From Lasiodiplodia sp. COLG20 (Eukaryota; Ascomycota; Dothideomycetes; Botryosphaeriales; Botryosphaeriaceae): a DNA stretch of 64,000 nt. Within the stretch, counting starts at the first letter, position 1. The number at the start of each line of letters is the position of its first letter. The notes beneath the pieces were generated by a model that saw only the letters and a program-made list of their open reading frames with translations, was not told the DNA's origin and made no database searches. Below, piece after piece: positions 1 to 12,133 of this stretch. A program made the translations under genes and the position numbers. Where the stretch lies: positions 1,116,001-1,180,000 of the forward strand of contig VNWV01000006.1 of NCBI GenBank assembly GCA_009801085.1, in the 5' to 3' direction.

Positions 1-94
1 ACGAGGAGAGCGAGGAGCTACTCTCCGGACTGTCGACGCTGTTGCCTGCCCCGCTGCTCTTCTTGCGCTTCGGAATGGCGATCGAGGACGACAT
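1..94 (-). CDS. 5' end of an unidentified gene, cut by the window edge
   Basis: An ATG at 94 in good fungal context (CACCATGTCG) opens a frame that runs off the left edge of the window, giving 31 codons. The peptide begins MSSSIAIPKRKKSSGAG and continues Ser-rich, with a basic patch (PKRKK) that could be nuclear-localising. Nothing here identifies the family. The same strand reads openly upstream of this ATG to about 260, so the start could lie further upstream, but the context favours 94. The rest of the gene lies outside the window. Confidence 0.45.
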   Translation of the reverse strand, partial: MSSSIAIPKRKKSSGAGNSVDSPESSSSLSS

Positions 95-1401
95 GGTGCC
101 GTGCGGGACCGAGCTTGGTCGGCGGGCGGGAAGATCGGGGTCGAGGACGGTTGGGGACGACGGCCGATAAGGGACGCAGCCAGATAGAGGCGGGGAGGAG
201 CTTCGTGCTGGTAAGGACAGGAACGATGTGGAGCCGGAAACGCCGCCGAAAAAAAAGCAAAGCCGAGAGGTGAGAAAGGATGAGGTGGAAAGCGTATGGG
301 AGGCGAGAGCAGTGGAAGTGTGTGAGTTGTACGTCTCCGGTGGTCGGGGGAGCTGGGGGAGCTAGCTCGGCGACGTGATGCAGCGGGAGGCGTGACTCAG
401 GCCCACGGCACGCAATGCATCCCGCGCGGGTGCGTGACCCTCAAGCACCTTTGCCTGCAGATCCGGCATTCTCTTGACAGACGGGCTCGGCTGGCGCGTG
501 TGCATGCCCTGCGGGCGCCAGCGCCTCTGCGGATGCCTGCAGCCGCTCACTTTCCGACCATGCGCATGACGTATCTGTTGTGCATCCTTCCATTACGAAC
601 TCGGCAATACATTGGGATTATCGTACATGATATCGTTCAAACAAAGGCCGCCCTCGCAACAAATTAGAAAGAGCGTCAAAGAAGCAGAAGGTAAAGCCAC
701 CCGCCACCGCTCCTCCTCCCACAGCGTCTAAGCCCATTCATCCAAGCCCTCGCAATCTTCATCAAAGGTCGCTTTGCCGGACCCGCCGTGCTGGCGTCCT
801 TTGTCATCAGCCCGGGTATTCTCCGCAAGACGCGCCGCAGGCTGGCGATGGAAAAAAAAAAAAAAAAGAGAGAGAGAGAGATCCGGAGGAGCATCGAGGA
901 GACTTGACGTATTTTCCCCCGGCACGAGTGCTCATTACTAGAAAGGGAAACAAAAAGGAATTCGAGCCAGAACGCCCACGAGAAAACGCACATGGAGAAC
1001 GGCCTGGGAAGGACAATAGGACAGGAAAAGAAAGCGAAGAGTAGCCCGATCGCGAAGGAAATGACGGATGGTGTTTATGGTCGACAGCAGGCTCCGAGAA
1101 AAGCTCCCCCGCTCTCAGCCACATTGGTATTTCCCCTTCCAGGCAGATCCGAGTTCAAGTAGTTCATCGCTTTCCCTTTAATTCTCCCCTCGTTCCTCGC
1201 ATCATACAAGCCACGCAACGCAAGCACCTCTGGGTATCCCGACATATCCAAACCGTTGTGAAAGTCCCTAAGAGAGAAGAGCGAAAAAAAAAAACATCAA
1301 AAGGGAAAAATTTGCCCGGGCAGTCCGAAATCGTGAACTCGGACTTTTAAGAGTCAAACATCAAACATACGGCGTGGTCACCACCCCGTTCGCCGGCAGG
1401 C
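95..1401. other. Intergenic region with an A-run/GA microsatellite
   Basis: No supportable gene. The stretch lies between the unidentified gene at the left edge and the RasGAP stop codon. It holds an A15 run followed by a GA microsatellite at about 850-880 and a second A-run near 1285-1294. Open frames here are short, overlap in several phases and have no recognisable domains. It probably holds the RasGAP 3' UTR and the promoter of the left-edge gene. Confidence 0.6.
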
Positions 1402-4030
1402 TTACCAGCCCTTGTTCTTCCGCGCGAAGCGCTTGTTGAGCAGGTTCAGTACCTTCGTAACATTGAACTGCACATACTCGAGATCGAGATCTTCTTGGTT
1501 GTCTTTCTGCATCTCCAAAAGGTCGTCGAGCTTGAGGTCCAGCTCTAGCAGACCTCGGTTGCGGCCTGCGGGGTCCAATCAGCATTTGCCATGCGGCCGT
1601 TCTCAATCGGTGGTGTGACTTACCCTTGTAGTGTAGGGAGATGACAAAGGTACCAGGCAGCGGGCTGGTGAAGTTGAAGTAAATGTTGGCCCTTCGGTTC
1701 TCCGGGACGTTGCTCTTTTGGATGACGCCCTCCTTCTCCAACTGCTGGTGCGTGAATTTGTACGGGCCGAGCACTTGGTGCTTCTGCTGCTTTCGCGACT
1801 TGCCTTCAGACTGGCTCCGAACGTTATGCAAGTAAGACTTGTACGTCTCGAGCTGGCCCACCAGGTAGGCGTTGTGGTCGCGAATCGTCTTGAAGACTTC
1901 TTCCAACTTTCGCGTCTCCTCGAGCACCTTGTCCTTCAGCGAGCCAAGGTGCACCAATTCCTGCTCGATTTCGTCACGCAGGAGCGCGAATCCATCCTCT
2001 TTGTCGATGACGCCGTTTTCTTGCAGCTGGCTGAGCAGCTCCATCGCGCGGATTCCCTTCTTGACCATGACCGAATCGTTCTTCGTCGTCGCCGCGGCTT
2101 CCGCTATCCGGTCCAAACGGAGCGGCCTCCGGGTGATTGAAGTGTTCTGGGGGAGGGACCGCAGGATCATCACGAAAGTGGACTTGGCTTCCATGAAAAA
2201 GACCTCGTCTTGGGTGATGTCGAGGGCGGCCGTGAGGTCGTCGATTGGCGTTTCCCATTTGCTGAACAACGGCAGATTAATGGCCCTGTTTTCTTTTCGG
2301 GGAAGCTGGGGTGGCGCAGGTCCGAGTTCCTGCAGCAGGACCGCCAAGTGGGAGTTTTCGTCCTTGGTCTGCACCCAGTTAGCGAGGATTTGACGGCAGC
2401 ACGCATCCCGGTTCAACTTACCAGCTCGACGGCGTGGCGCTCGAGCAGCGCGTGCGTCGCGTAGACTTCGTTCAGAGTGATGGACAGCTCGAGGTCCTTC
2501 TTCGACAACGCCACGTAGTTGTCCATCTCCAGACTCTCGTAAAAATCTTGGACTTCACAGAGATCCAGCATAAACTTGTTGATGCGCTCCTTGTTCTGCT
2601 GGATGAACGGTTGCAGCTTGACCATGTACGGCTCCTTGGCGTACGAAGGCTTGTTGGCCAGGTTCTGCAGCATCTTTGCAATGTACGTGAGCGTGCGCTT
2701 CGGATTTTCCGCTGGCGTGGCGTCGATCAGCATGTAGGACCTCGGAGTGACGATGGCCGGATTGATGAAACGGAGGAAGAAGAAACCGCCGATAAGCGTG
2801 CAAATCGTATGGTCCGAAGCGTCTGGATACTTTCGTTTCGACAGACTGCGAATCTGCTTGCAAATCCACCGGATTCCGTAGGGAGTCTCTTCGAGTCCAT
2901 CGATGATTGTTGAGAGGAAAGAGTTTGCGATTTCCATCAACATGGTCAACCGCGGTGCGATGATCTGTTGAACGGTTTCGTTCTCCGCTGCCTGCTCCGC
3001 CGTGACACCTCGGGGCAGGTGCGCGGGGAGGCTGCCTTCGCTGTCCTCGATTTCCTGGATCATCTTCTCGTAAACCTTGAGCGGGTTGATCTCCAAATCG
3101 AGGTCTCTCAGCTCAATGAGAGAGTTGATGCGTTCCGCGAGGACGACTTTGAGGTAGCTTTGGCCGGGGCCTCTCCGGGTGTACGTGGTCATCATCCGAG
3201 AGACCGGAGTGTTTGCTCGCAAGAGGGACGAGTAATCTTGGGTATGCTCAAATTGGTGCGTAAGGACGGACTGGAGGGGGAGAATCAGCAAATCAGACCG
3301 GCCAGGACGAACCCTTCCGACGTACCTGGAACATGGTGAGCAGCAAGTGCTCTTCTCTGCTTTCGTACTGGTTTCCGTAGATCGTGAACATGACCGTCTG
3401 GAGAAGCGAATCGATTTCGGCCATGGACACCAGTCTGCACAGGTGTGCGATGTGACGGGGCTCCGACTGGAGGAGAAACAGCAAGTTTCCGTACTTTTGA
3501 GTCTTCTCATCATTAGGAAAGAAACCCTCTTGCAATTCGGTCGAATCATCGAGGTGGCTGGCAACTTCGTTTTGCTATTCGGACCGTCAGCTCCTGGTCT
3601 ATTGCTATGGCCTTGAGGCGTCGAGCTGGCTTACCTCCTCCAGAGCCATGCGGTTTTGAATCAGCAACGCAATACGAGAATCCAGATATCTCACGTCCTT
3701 TTCGAGAACGAAATTCTTCTTCGATTGCGAGGATATCCTGGCCTTGAGTTCCCGCAGCGCTTTCTGGGCTACAGCGAGTGTCAGCAATCGGACCAAATCG
3801 AGCAACATCAACGCAATTGACCCACCCTTTGCGAGATCATCTTCGATTTCCAAGTCCTTTTCCTTTGCGGACATGGACAGATAGAGGGCGGTGACGGAAT
3901 ACCGTTTCGACTGGCGCATGGAGCGCGTGCCATCGTGGGACGACATGGTGTTCTGACGAGAGACGGGGACGTATGAAGAGGACGAAGAGGTTGAGGCTCG
4001 CGAGGGAGCTTGGAGCATCGCAATCGACAT
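1402..4030 (-). CDS. gapA: Ras GTPase-activating protein, GapA/Sar1 (S. pombe Gap1) type
   Basis: Stimulates GTP hydrolysis by Ras and so switches off Ras signalling controlling polarity and morphogenesis. Six exons: 4030-3826, 3768-3635, 3574-3326, 3270-2422, 2368-1624, 1565-1402, giving 781 codons, close to S. pombe Gap1 (766). An N-terminal Ser-rich tail is followed by a coiled-coil-like segment ([20 protein letters not shown]), then the RasGAP domain with the arginine finger in [12 protein letters not shown] and the structural motif [15 protein letters not shown] RasGAP C-terminal domain follows, from about residue 560, containing [20 protein letters not shown]. All five introns are 53-60 bases with GT..AG ends. 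The start is ambiguous between ATGs at 4051, 4030 and 4018. Family N-termini resemble the LQAPSRAS segment that follows 4018, so the 4030 or 4018 start is preferred. The family call is firm. Confidence 0.93.
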
Positions 4031-5812
4031 GTCTATCTTGCGCACAAACACCTAGCGAAGAAGGAGTGTGGCTGCCGACGCGCGCTGCGGCGGGAACTTG
4101 CGCAGGGTCGCAAAGGGCGGAGAGAGAAGCTCTTTTTTTTTTTCTGCAAAGGGAGGGGGGCCGGGGAGGCGGCTTTGCTGCGAAGATCGATCGGTATCCT
4201 GGGAGCTCCTGTCGCGGATGCGTCAGGGACCACTCAGTTCCACGAGATAGCGGACGCGGCGGGGACAAAGGAAGTACTCGGGCTGGTGGTACACCCAAGG
4301 TACCGGTGCAACAAGAGCTATTGCAGCCTTTTTTTTCTTGCTTGCTTGATTCCTCCCCCCCGTCGCAGACCGCAAGAACGCTTTGTTTTCTCTTACCTTG
4401 ACCGGCACCGGTCAGTTCATGTACGCCGGGCGTCACGATCTCTCTCCTCTCTCTCTCTTTGTCACTCGCTCGCTCGCGCGGTCTCGCCGACGACAGGAGC
4501 AGGCGGTGTCGCGGCCGCCTGGGGCTCAGCGAGACGTAGGCAGCGGTCAATCGCGCTCGAGCTGGCGAGCTTGAGGCACTAATGTAGGATTGCAGGCTTG
4601 GACGCTCCCGCAACGGCGATGGGTGGTGGTGTGTCGTCGCGCGGGCGTTGGCGGTAGCGCGCAGGGCGAGAGATTTCAAGCTCGCACAAGAATGCGTCTG
4701 CGGGCGGCTGAAACGAGAGTGTTGGATTTGGAGGCGTGGGCGTGGGTTGGCTCTGGCTGCCGCAAATCAAGTCGCTGGAGGGCGCGCGCGAGGGAGATTA
4801 GCACGCTCCAGGATCCGAGCACCGGTGTGGGTGGTGGAGGGTGGTGCACGCGGCGGGCAGCGTGGTGCGTCGGGGGAGGAGAGGCGGCGTTGGCGAGGGC
4901 GGAGGCAAGGAGGGCGAGGGAACGACAAGGCGCGCTGGAGGAGAGCGGCGCGGTGCTGGTGTTGGTGGTGGTGGTGGTGGAGGAGATCGGCCCTGGCGCA
5001 GCGGCGACGGTCAAGGGAGGGCGGGCTGTTGTTTCAGCGCAGCGGCACCACGACGGTTTGAGGGCGCGCTCGGGAGAGAGGGGCTCGACGAGAGCTTGAC
5101 GCAGCTCGGGCAACGCGATCGCCAGCTTGGGAGCATTAGGTTTGCTTGAGCGCTGCCCACGGACGCTGCGCTTGGGCAAATTGCGGCATCCGCTTTCGCC
5201 TGCGCGCTGCGTGCCCCTGGATCCCCTGAAGCGCACAAAAATGGGCCGCGCCGCTCGGCCAGCCCTGGTAGCCAGCTCCGCGCGCTGCATGCCATTCAGG
5301 CCGCTCGCTCCACAAACATTAACGCCGCTGTGCTAAGCCGTGAGGGGGCGGGCCCGCAGCCAGACGGTGCAGACGACACGCGCGCCCGCCAGCCCGCCCA
5401 GGCCTGCACCGCGCCTGCAGCACGCGCGGCGGAGGGGGGCAGCAGCAGCAGGCGCCCTCGCAACAACCGCTGTCAGCGCGAGAGCGAGGTGCGCGGCGCC
5501 AGCCACAGCCCTACCTAGGCCGCCGGCTCGCGCGTGGACGAGTCAGTGGGCATGGAGAAGCGCGCCAGGCTCCGCACGAACGCCTGCCCTTTGGCTGGCG
5601 CGACCCCCCCGTAATGCAGGCCATCAGGCCCCAAAAAGGCGCCACGCAGGATCGCCCAGTCGCTCGCTCGCGACATCAAACATCAAATCTCGACAAGTCG
5701 CCGACCGATTCCTCACGCCCGGCCCGCTGACCCAGCGCTGCCGCTCCCCCCTCCCCCAGCGCCAATGCTGCAGGAACCGCCCGCCCAACGCGTCCCGGCT
5801 GCATACGCAGGT

Positions 5813-5846
<34 letters not shown>

Positions 5847-6811
5847 CCGGCCGTCGGCGCCGCCTCTCACTGCCTTCGCTGCATTGATCTACCTCTCGTC
5901 TCGCTCTCGATAGGCGCATTTTAAATTATTGATATCGACATGGCGCCAAAAGATAAGAAGCGGGCTGAGCCCAGCCCAGAAGGCGGGCCCGGCGCCGCGG
6001 TGGTGTGGTTGCCCTCTCAGGGACCAGGCACGGTTCGAGCAATGCGCATGCCCAATGATGACGCCGGCACGCTTAGTCTTTTTTTTTTTTCCTCACCACC
6101 TTGCTTGCCTTCGACCTGGTGCTGCCGCGGGTCTCCGTCCAGCAGTCCACATGGCTCGCATGACGGCTAGTATTGCAGTGCGGCGCGGCGGCGCATCGCA
6201 TCGCGCACCTGCATTGCAGCATCTTGCTCAGGCACGCGCCAATCCGGCCCCGTGCCTCTCTGCCAGAGCCAATCTCGTCGGCGCCGGCCCCACGGTGCAG
6301 CATGAAGAGCAGCAGAGAGCCAGACAAGCGAAGCCGCGTCGTGGCCGGGGCTCGACGGCGAGTGTGCTTCACTGCCCGTCGGCCGCGACAGTGCTGCTGC
6401 ACACCATCAGTCGCACATGGCAATTCTCTTACGCGCACACACGCGCCAGGTGGTTGACCGGCAGTCTACGGTAACAAAAAAGCCCCCCCATGCAACGCCA
6501 GCCGCAACCCCCCCGCAAATATGTGGCGAAACGCTCCATGGGTATCTCCCAAAAAAGCAACCCTGAAACGCCTCTCCATCATCACCACGCTCGCTCGGCC
6601 CATGCCGACGACGACCCGTCCGTAACAAGCAACAGCAGGGACCAATCAATAACCCGACGCGGCTAATGCGGCGTACCACCGACGCTCAAAGGGCAGTCAA
6701 CTCCGCCCGTGCCAGGCACACCCGCCCTCTCTTCTTTTGACAAAGTCTATGGTGCAGATACGAATATTGCCTCGCTTGCCCGCTAGCGCTCCGGTCAACG
6801 ATCGACCGGCC
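4031..6811. other. Long GC-rich intergenic region, RasGAP upstream
   Basis: No gene supported over 2.8 kb. The region has low-complexity GC-rich DNA, a GGT microsatellite near 4963-4983, a T-run at about 4131-4144, a tetranucleotide repeat at 5813-5846 and a T-run near 6080. Overlapping open frames in many phases reflect composition rather than selection. The longest plus-strand frames (4590-5099, 5340-5924, 5929-6474) show no motif, no plausible introns and strongly biased Arg/Ala/Gly content. It likely contains the RasGAP promoter and long 5' leader plus the DUF6594 gene 3' UTR. Confidence 0.55.
5813..5846. repeat. AGGC tetranucleotide microsatellite
   Basis: About eight tandem copies of AGGC are followed by CCGG. 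It lies in the GC-rich intergenic region and is a simple-sequence repeat with no coding role visible. Confidence 0.9.
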
Positions 6812-9275
6812 TCAAACGACGCCTGCGATCACTGCCATAAGAGCAAAGTACCTGCACGCAATCGTTAGCTGCCCGCGTGGCCGCCCGTTCGTTCTTCTCC
6901 TCGCTACGCATCGGCTGTTTTGAGGGGGGGGGGGGGGGGGGAGTACGACGTACGCGATGCCACAGATCCTCCATTCCTTTCCCGACATCAGATGCGAAAA
7001 TCTTGTTGACGAGACCATTGCTACCTCGGCCGCGCCGATGATGGTCAGGATGAACAACCGCCCGCCGACGCTGGGAATCTGGGGAAAGGCGATTAGGGGC
7101 AGCACTAAAAAGAGCAGCAGCGCCAACAGCGCCGTCTGGAGCACCTGGTCGCCTGAGAAAATCACTTCATGCGGCCGCTCCTGCCGCTTGTGACGTCGAT
7201 GGAGGCTCATCAGGTCGGCTTGACGCGTGAGGAAACGCGTCTCGTTCTCGTCGATTGGCGCGTGCTCGCGGATCCACGACTCGTAGGCGGAGGCATCGTC
7301 TGCTCTAGCGGGCTCCAAGACGCTCAGCATCTTTCCAAACGAGTGAATCGCGTTGCCTGTTTCTAAAGTTAGCAGTGTGCGGGAGCGCATGCAGCCTTCC
7401 GTCCTATAGGAGCGCCCTACTGTACTGGCCCAACTTGCAGTAGATCTCCCCCAGCAGTAACGTGCGTCGCTGGTGCAGATCGGTCCCATATCGACTATCG
7501 TAACGTCGCGAGGCAGGCAGCGCTTTGCCTACTTCGTCCACAGCATGGGCCTGCTGTTGGGCAATACACTCGTCTAGGCCGCGGAGCTTTTCTTCGAGTT
7601 CGGCCAATTCATCCTGTATGTGGAGCAGTATCCGATGGTTGAGATACTCGAAGCGGCGGTACAAGGGCCTTGGCCCGGCCGCTCCGCTTTCTTCACCGTC
7701 ATGCCACGTGCTCGTCTCGGCGAGCGCGAAGGCAAGCCTTTCGTACCCCGTAATCGTCGTCTTGGTGAGGTCTGGTAGGCCAGCTTGCAGCTGCCGGCTG
7801 CCGCGGCCGTGTGGGGATGGCGGCGGCTGGAAGTTCCCGTACGGCTGCGCTGCATGATAGCCCGGATCGTGGACCGGCGCGTGAGGTACGGGCGGAGGGG
7901 GTGGATCCGAACGGCCCCAATACGGCCCGGGCTGTGGCTGTGAGTTGTTGTAGTAATAATAGGGGAAAACCGTTGGACCACGAGGCGAGTCGGCGTCGTC
8001 ATTGTGGGAATAACGCGGTTCGTCCCGCACGTGGTGGTGCATCGGGCTCCGCATCATGTACCGTCGAAGCTGCTCCTCCTGCGCCATCTGCTTCTCGAGC
8101 ACGCGGTCGTCGCCGCCCCCCACCTGCGGGTCCCGTGCTTGCAACTCCTGGGTGAGCCTGTCGATTTCAAATTGCCTCTGCCTATCCTCTTCATCACATT
8201 CATCTTCATACGGGCCCCACGGCATCCCGGCGGATTTGCCGTCCATACAATCTCCCCTCTCGGGGCTACTGTCCCGCACGGAAATGCCGGAGTCCGAGTT
8301 CACGCGATCACGATCACCGGCGAATGGCTTCCGGGGGTCGGTAGCGGGGCAGCAATTTGCTTCCAGAGAAGAGGTCTCGGCGCAGGACAATATCGACGGA
8401 CCCGGCTCCGCGGGCTGGCGGGCGGCAGCGGGCGGCTGACTCGATCGACGTCGTCTCCGCTGAGGGCGTTCGCCTAACTTTGCGGAGCCTCGACTCTCCG
8501 AGCGCTTGGAGGAGGTTCCTCTGTGGCCGCTGTCGCCGCGGTGTTTGGACGAATGCTTGCGCTTCCTGATGCCCTGGGATCTATCGTACGACTTTTGCGT
8601 GACAGTGGAGTTGCTCCCGCTGGACGAGTGAGTCAAGCTGGAGAAGACGGAGAGCAGCGAAGGACTGGAGAGCTGGGCGAGGGCGTCGACACGGCGATGC
8701 AAGGAGCTGTGTTTATGTCTAAGGTGGCGGCGTGATTGAGGGTTCGCGCCGAGGTCAACGCCAGACCCTGACCGGTGAGAGGGCTGCGGGCTGGCGCGGT
8801 CCCGGTGTTGGGCGGCGGCGGTGGACTTGATGTAGTAGTGTCTGTCCCCGTTTGCTTCCGCCGGCGGCGTGGACGCGCCGGCAGTGAAGCCCGGACGCCC
8901 GCAGCCGCGAACAGACGACGACGATGGAGTGCTGCGGGGCACCGAGGGTGCTGGCTCCAGATCCGCTCTTCCACGAGACGAGGTGAGCGACGGCTGCTGG
9001 GCTGAAGACGAGGTGCGCGTGCCAGATGCGGTTCTGCGTGCGCTGGCCCTCCTGACTCGCGTCGCTCGTGCCTCCTCAACGTCCTCCCACTGCGTCGGCG
9101 ACTCTGCCCGCCGATCGTCATTCGCAACACCCGGCGATTTTGCAGCTTTGCGCTGATGGCCGCGGACGAAAGAGGCCGGCTTCTCGTCCGGCGGCGGCTG
9201 CTGAGAGGCTCTCGAGGCCTTGCTCGACCACGCACCACCACCAACAATCTCTGGCTCGAAATTGCTGCGCTCCAC
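6812..9275 (-). CDS. DUF6594-domain membrane protein with long disordered N-terminus
   Basis: The function of DUF6594 proteins is unknown; they are common in Pezizomycotina. Three exons (9275-7421, 7362-6954, 6851-6812) encode 767 residues. Residues 1 to about 510 are low-complexity, rich in Ser, Arg and Pro, with a YYYYNN patch, and look disordered. The conserved domain starts at GYERLAFALAE and includes YRRFEYLNHRILLHIQDELAELEEKL, a typical DUF6594 signature, then a coiled-coil helix. Three hydrophobic segments end the protein: LLALLLFLVLPLIAF, GGRLFILTIIGAAEVAM and ICGIAYFALMAVIAGVV. The third membrane helix is completed only when the last intron (6852-6953) is removed, which supports the splicing. 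That intron contains an 18-base C run on the sense strand. The start is the first ATG of a long open frame, so the N-terminus is less certain than the C-terminal domain. Confidence 0.85.
6924..6941. repeat. 18-base poly-G (poly-C on the gene strand) inside an intron
   Basis: A pure run of 18 G on the plus strand lies within the last intron of the DUF6594 gene. It is polypyrimidine on the coding strand and lies just after the 5' splice site. Runs of this length are mutable and easily miscounted in assembly, but the intron absorbs any change. Confidence 0.9.
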
Positions 9276-10180
9276 CGGCGGTGCTGGGCCATGTCCAACC
9301 GCGTCGTCGGCCTGCGCAGCAGCGCACGAAAACCGTTAGCAGGATCCACGTGGGTATGGGCTTCTGGGAAGCAGAGCGCGCAATCATCTGATGAGCGAGC
9401 GTACCATGGCGGCGAGCGAGGGGCAGCCAACTCGATAGGACGTGTCGACAACCAGCGCCTCGCGATGCGATTGTTTGTCCTGGGCGGCGGCGGCTGCTCA
9501 ATGGAATCCCGACGGTGACGTCTCGGCTGTGGCACGTCTGCTGCAGCTAGCCGTAAGAGAAGACATGCAGCACATCCGACGCGCTGCTTGGGGCAGAATG
9601 GAAGAGAGGGCTGGCGTGCATATTCCGAGCACCGCGAACGACCCCCTCCGAAGGCACGAGTGCAGGCTTGGTGCGGGCCAGGCGGACAGGCTTGTGTCAC
9701 GGAGAGCAGCCAATGTCAGGGATGGGCGTTGGAGTGAGGTGTGTTGGCGCGCCGCGAATGGAAGGAGCGAGGGGTCGGGGCATTGCGAGCTGACTTCAGC
9801 CCTGAGCTGCCTCGCCCTCCAACACCATCTGTCCTGACGAACCGCCGTCTGTCTCGTCCTGCCGACCGTGGGAAAAAGCAGCCGCCACGACAGCCCACGT
9901 GATGTTCCATCGCCTTGCCGGATCGAGAAAGGTACCTACACGCTCCATTATCGTGTCGCAGGACGCGCCGCTGCCTCTGCGCGCCTGTGGCTAATCTCAC
10001 GCGCGGGTGCTGCAGCACAAAAGTCGGAAAAGCACGCTGTTGGTTGATTGTAGATGCGCTCTATACATTATGACTTCCGCATACCGGAGACCCGCCGACC
10101 TAAAACGCCCTTCCCGCCGCAGCATTTTTATATCGTACACGCCGGGTTACCCTTTCTCACCGAGGACCCGACTGTAATTG
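9276..10180. other. Intergenic region upstream of the DUF6594 gene
   Basis: No gene supported in about 900 bases. Frames on both strands are short and rich in Arg, Ala and Ser. It should hold the DUF6594 promoter and the 3' UTR of the NADH dehydrogenase gene. Confidence 0.5.
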
Positions 10181-12133
10181 CTAAAAGCGAGACACGTCCC
10201 TGCCGAACGCCCAGTTGATAAACCTTGAGGGAGGTCAGCAAGGGTCCCGAAGCACCTGGGGACACTGTTCGATCCACTTACCAGTAAACGGGGATGAGGA
10301 CCTTGTTGCGCCAGCTGACAGCCTTGGTGAGGTAGGCTCCACGCCAGATCAACCAAGCGGCACGGCCCGAGATGTTTCCTCCTCCACCAGTCTGCATTAC
10401 TGCCCTCCAGTTGCCGATATACGCCATGACACCCATGTTCTTCCACGTAAAGCTTTGGCCCTCGATGTCGCCACGGTTGAGCCTCTTGGCGAGCCAGACG
10501 GCCTTTTGATTTGCGACCTGTGCAGTCGCCGGGTACGTGGTGTTTTCGATGGACCCGCAGTCACCCAGTGCGTACACGTCTTCCAGGATCGCTCGAGACC
10601 CGCCGCCCTCAGCCTGGTCCTGCGGCTCCAGGATGACCCGCAACTGGCCATTGGTGACGACTGCTCCGGTCTTGGGGTGCTTCTTCACAAGCCACGCGTC
10701 GTTCGATGTGCGGCCGTCCTCCTTCCCTTGGAGCTGAACTTCCCGGTTTGGCAACGGCTGCACCCGTCCGAGAGCGTTCTCGACAAAGGGGTTCATCATC
10801 AGTCCCGTGCTCCATACGCACATGCCGACGCCCACTTCACCCTCCTCTTTCAATTTCAGCGTCCAGCAAGCTCTCGGCTCCTTGACTTCCGACAATTTTA
10901 ATTGGGAAGCTGGTACTCCGCGGCGCAGCTCCTCCACGTGGTGAGAGGTCTTGATGTCGATTCCCTCTCGCTTGAACGTCTTCATCGCGTACTTGCCCAA
11001 ATTCTCGTCGAACATGGACAGGACCCTCGGCGCAACGTCGTAGACAGTGATCTTGTAGTACTTCATGAGGTAGGGATACAGCTTGGAAAGGTCTTCCCGG
11101 ATGATGTCGTGCAGTTCCGCGGAGAATTCGATGCCCGTGGGACCGCCTCCAACGATAGCAAAGTTGAGGAGATTCTTCCGCATTTCCTCGGAGGTGGTAG
11201 GCAGTGCAGCCGTTTCGAAGCCTAGAACGCATTCAGCAACCGTCCCCGAGACCATCCGGGGCCCGCCCTACTCACAGGCAAGCAGGCGATTCCGAATCTT
11301 TCTCGCATCGCCGACGTCCTTCAGGAACAGCGCGTTCTCCCTGACGCCCGGGGTGCCGAACGTCTGGCTGTAGCATCCCACCGAGATGATGAGCTTGTCG
11401 TACTTGATGTCGAAGAGCTGTCCCTTCTTCGACTGTTCGGCCTTCTCTACCCTACGCTCCGCAGGTGACTTATCCTCGTGGCGTTCTCCCGTGAGCGCAA
11501 CGCCCTGCTGCGGGTCGTCGACGGCCTCCTCGACGGACACGGTCTTGCTCTTGAAGTCGACCGCATCAGCCCATCCTTGAAAGTAGGCGACGCGTGTGCG
11601 CTTGCTGCGGACCGGTTCGAGCGCGGTGCGAAACTCGAGCGTACCGGTGGAGGTCGATGCGAGGAGAGGGGTGAAGACGAAGTAGGAACGAGGCGACACA
11701 ATGACTGGTTGGTACTTTTTCGGATCCAATTGCCGTGCAAGGTTGTATCCGGCCCATCCTGCGGATCTTGTGAGCTTGGCCAATGCTTGAAGAAACGTGA
11801 CAACACTGAACGGCAAAACCCGAGAGCTAGATGCAGCCCTGGGTGCTTTGCTTGCCAGAGAAGGGGGGGAAATAAGCTTACCAGAACCGAGGATAAGCAC
11901 GCGTTCTCTATCTGTTCGATCGGGTCAACTATGTGCAATACTTCAGACGAGGGGTTTCATCCACACATACTGTCTCGCTCGGAATCAAGCTGATTCACAG
12001 ACAGGCCTCGCTTCTGCAGCGCGTTCGAAAGTATGCTCGGAGTTGCGGAAGTCGGACGGGATGCCACATTGAGCAGATGGGCGGCAGGCAACCTACCCAA
12101 GCGTCCTCGGCGCTGCAACAGTGCCGTTGACAT
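10181..12133 (-). CDS. Alternative (type II) NADH:ubiquinone oxidoreductase, mitochondrial
   Basis: A single-subunit, rotenone-insensitive, non-proton-pumping enzyme of the inner mitochondrial membrane that oxidises NADH and reduces ubiquinone. Five exons (12133-11971, 11911-11882, 11758-11276, 11221-10282, 10223-10181) give 552 residues, including a 30-base exon. Residues 1-45 form an Arg-rich, acid-poor presequence (MSTALLQRRGRLGRL). The FAD-binding fold begins VLILGSGWAGYNLARQLDP (about residues 59-77). The NADH-binding fold carries FAIVGGGPTGIEFSAEL (from about 245). A second FAD contact is ILEDVYALGDCG. The protein ends FINWAFGRDVSRF, close to the invariant C-terminus of fungal family members. 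No EF-hand insert is present, unlike some external enzymes, so whether it faces matrix or intermembrane space cannot be decided. The last acceptor is AAG rather than CAG but is required for the conserved end. Confidence 0.95.

Noticed and set aside
4590..6474. Several overlapping plus-strand open frames of 100-190 codons upstream of RasGAP
   Set aside because: They overlap in different phases, have strongly biased Arg/Ala/Gly content from GC-rich DNA, and show no domain, intron logic or conserved-looking motif.
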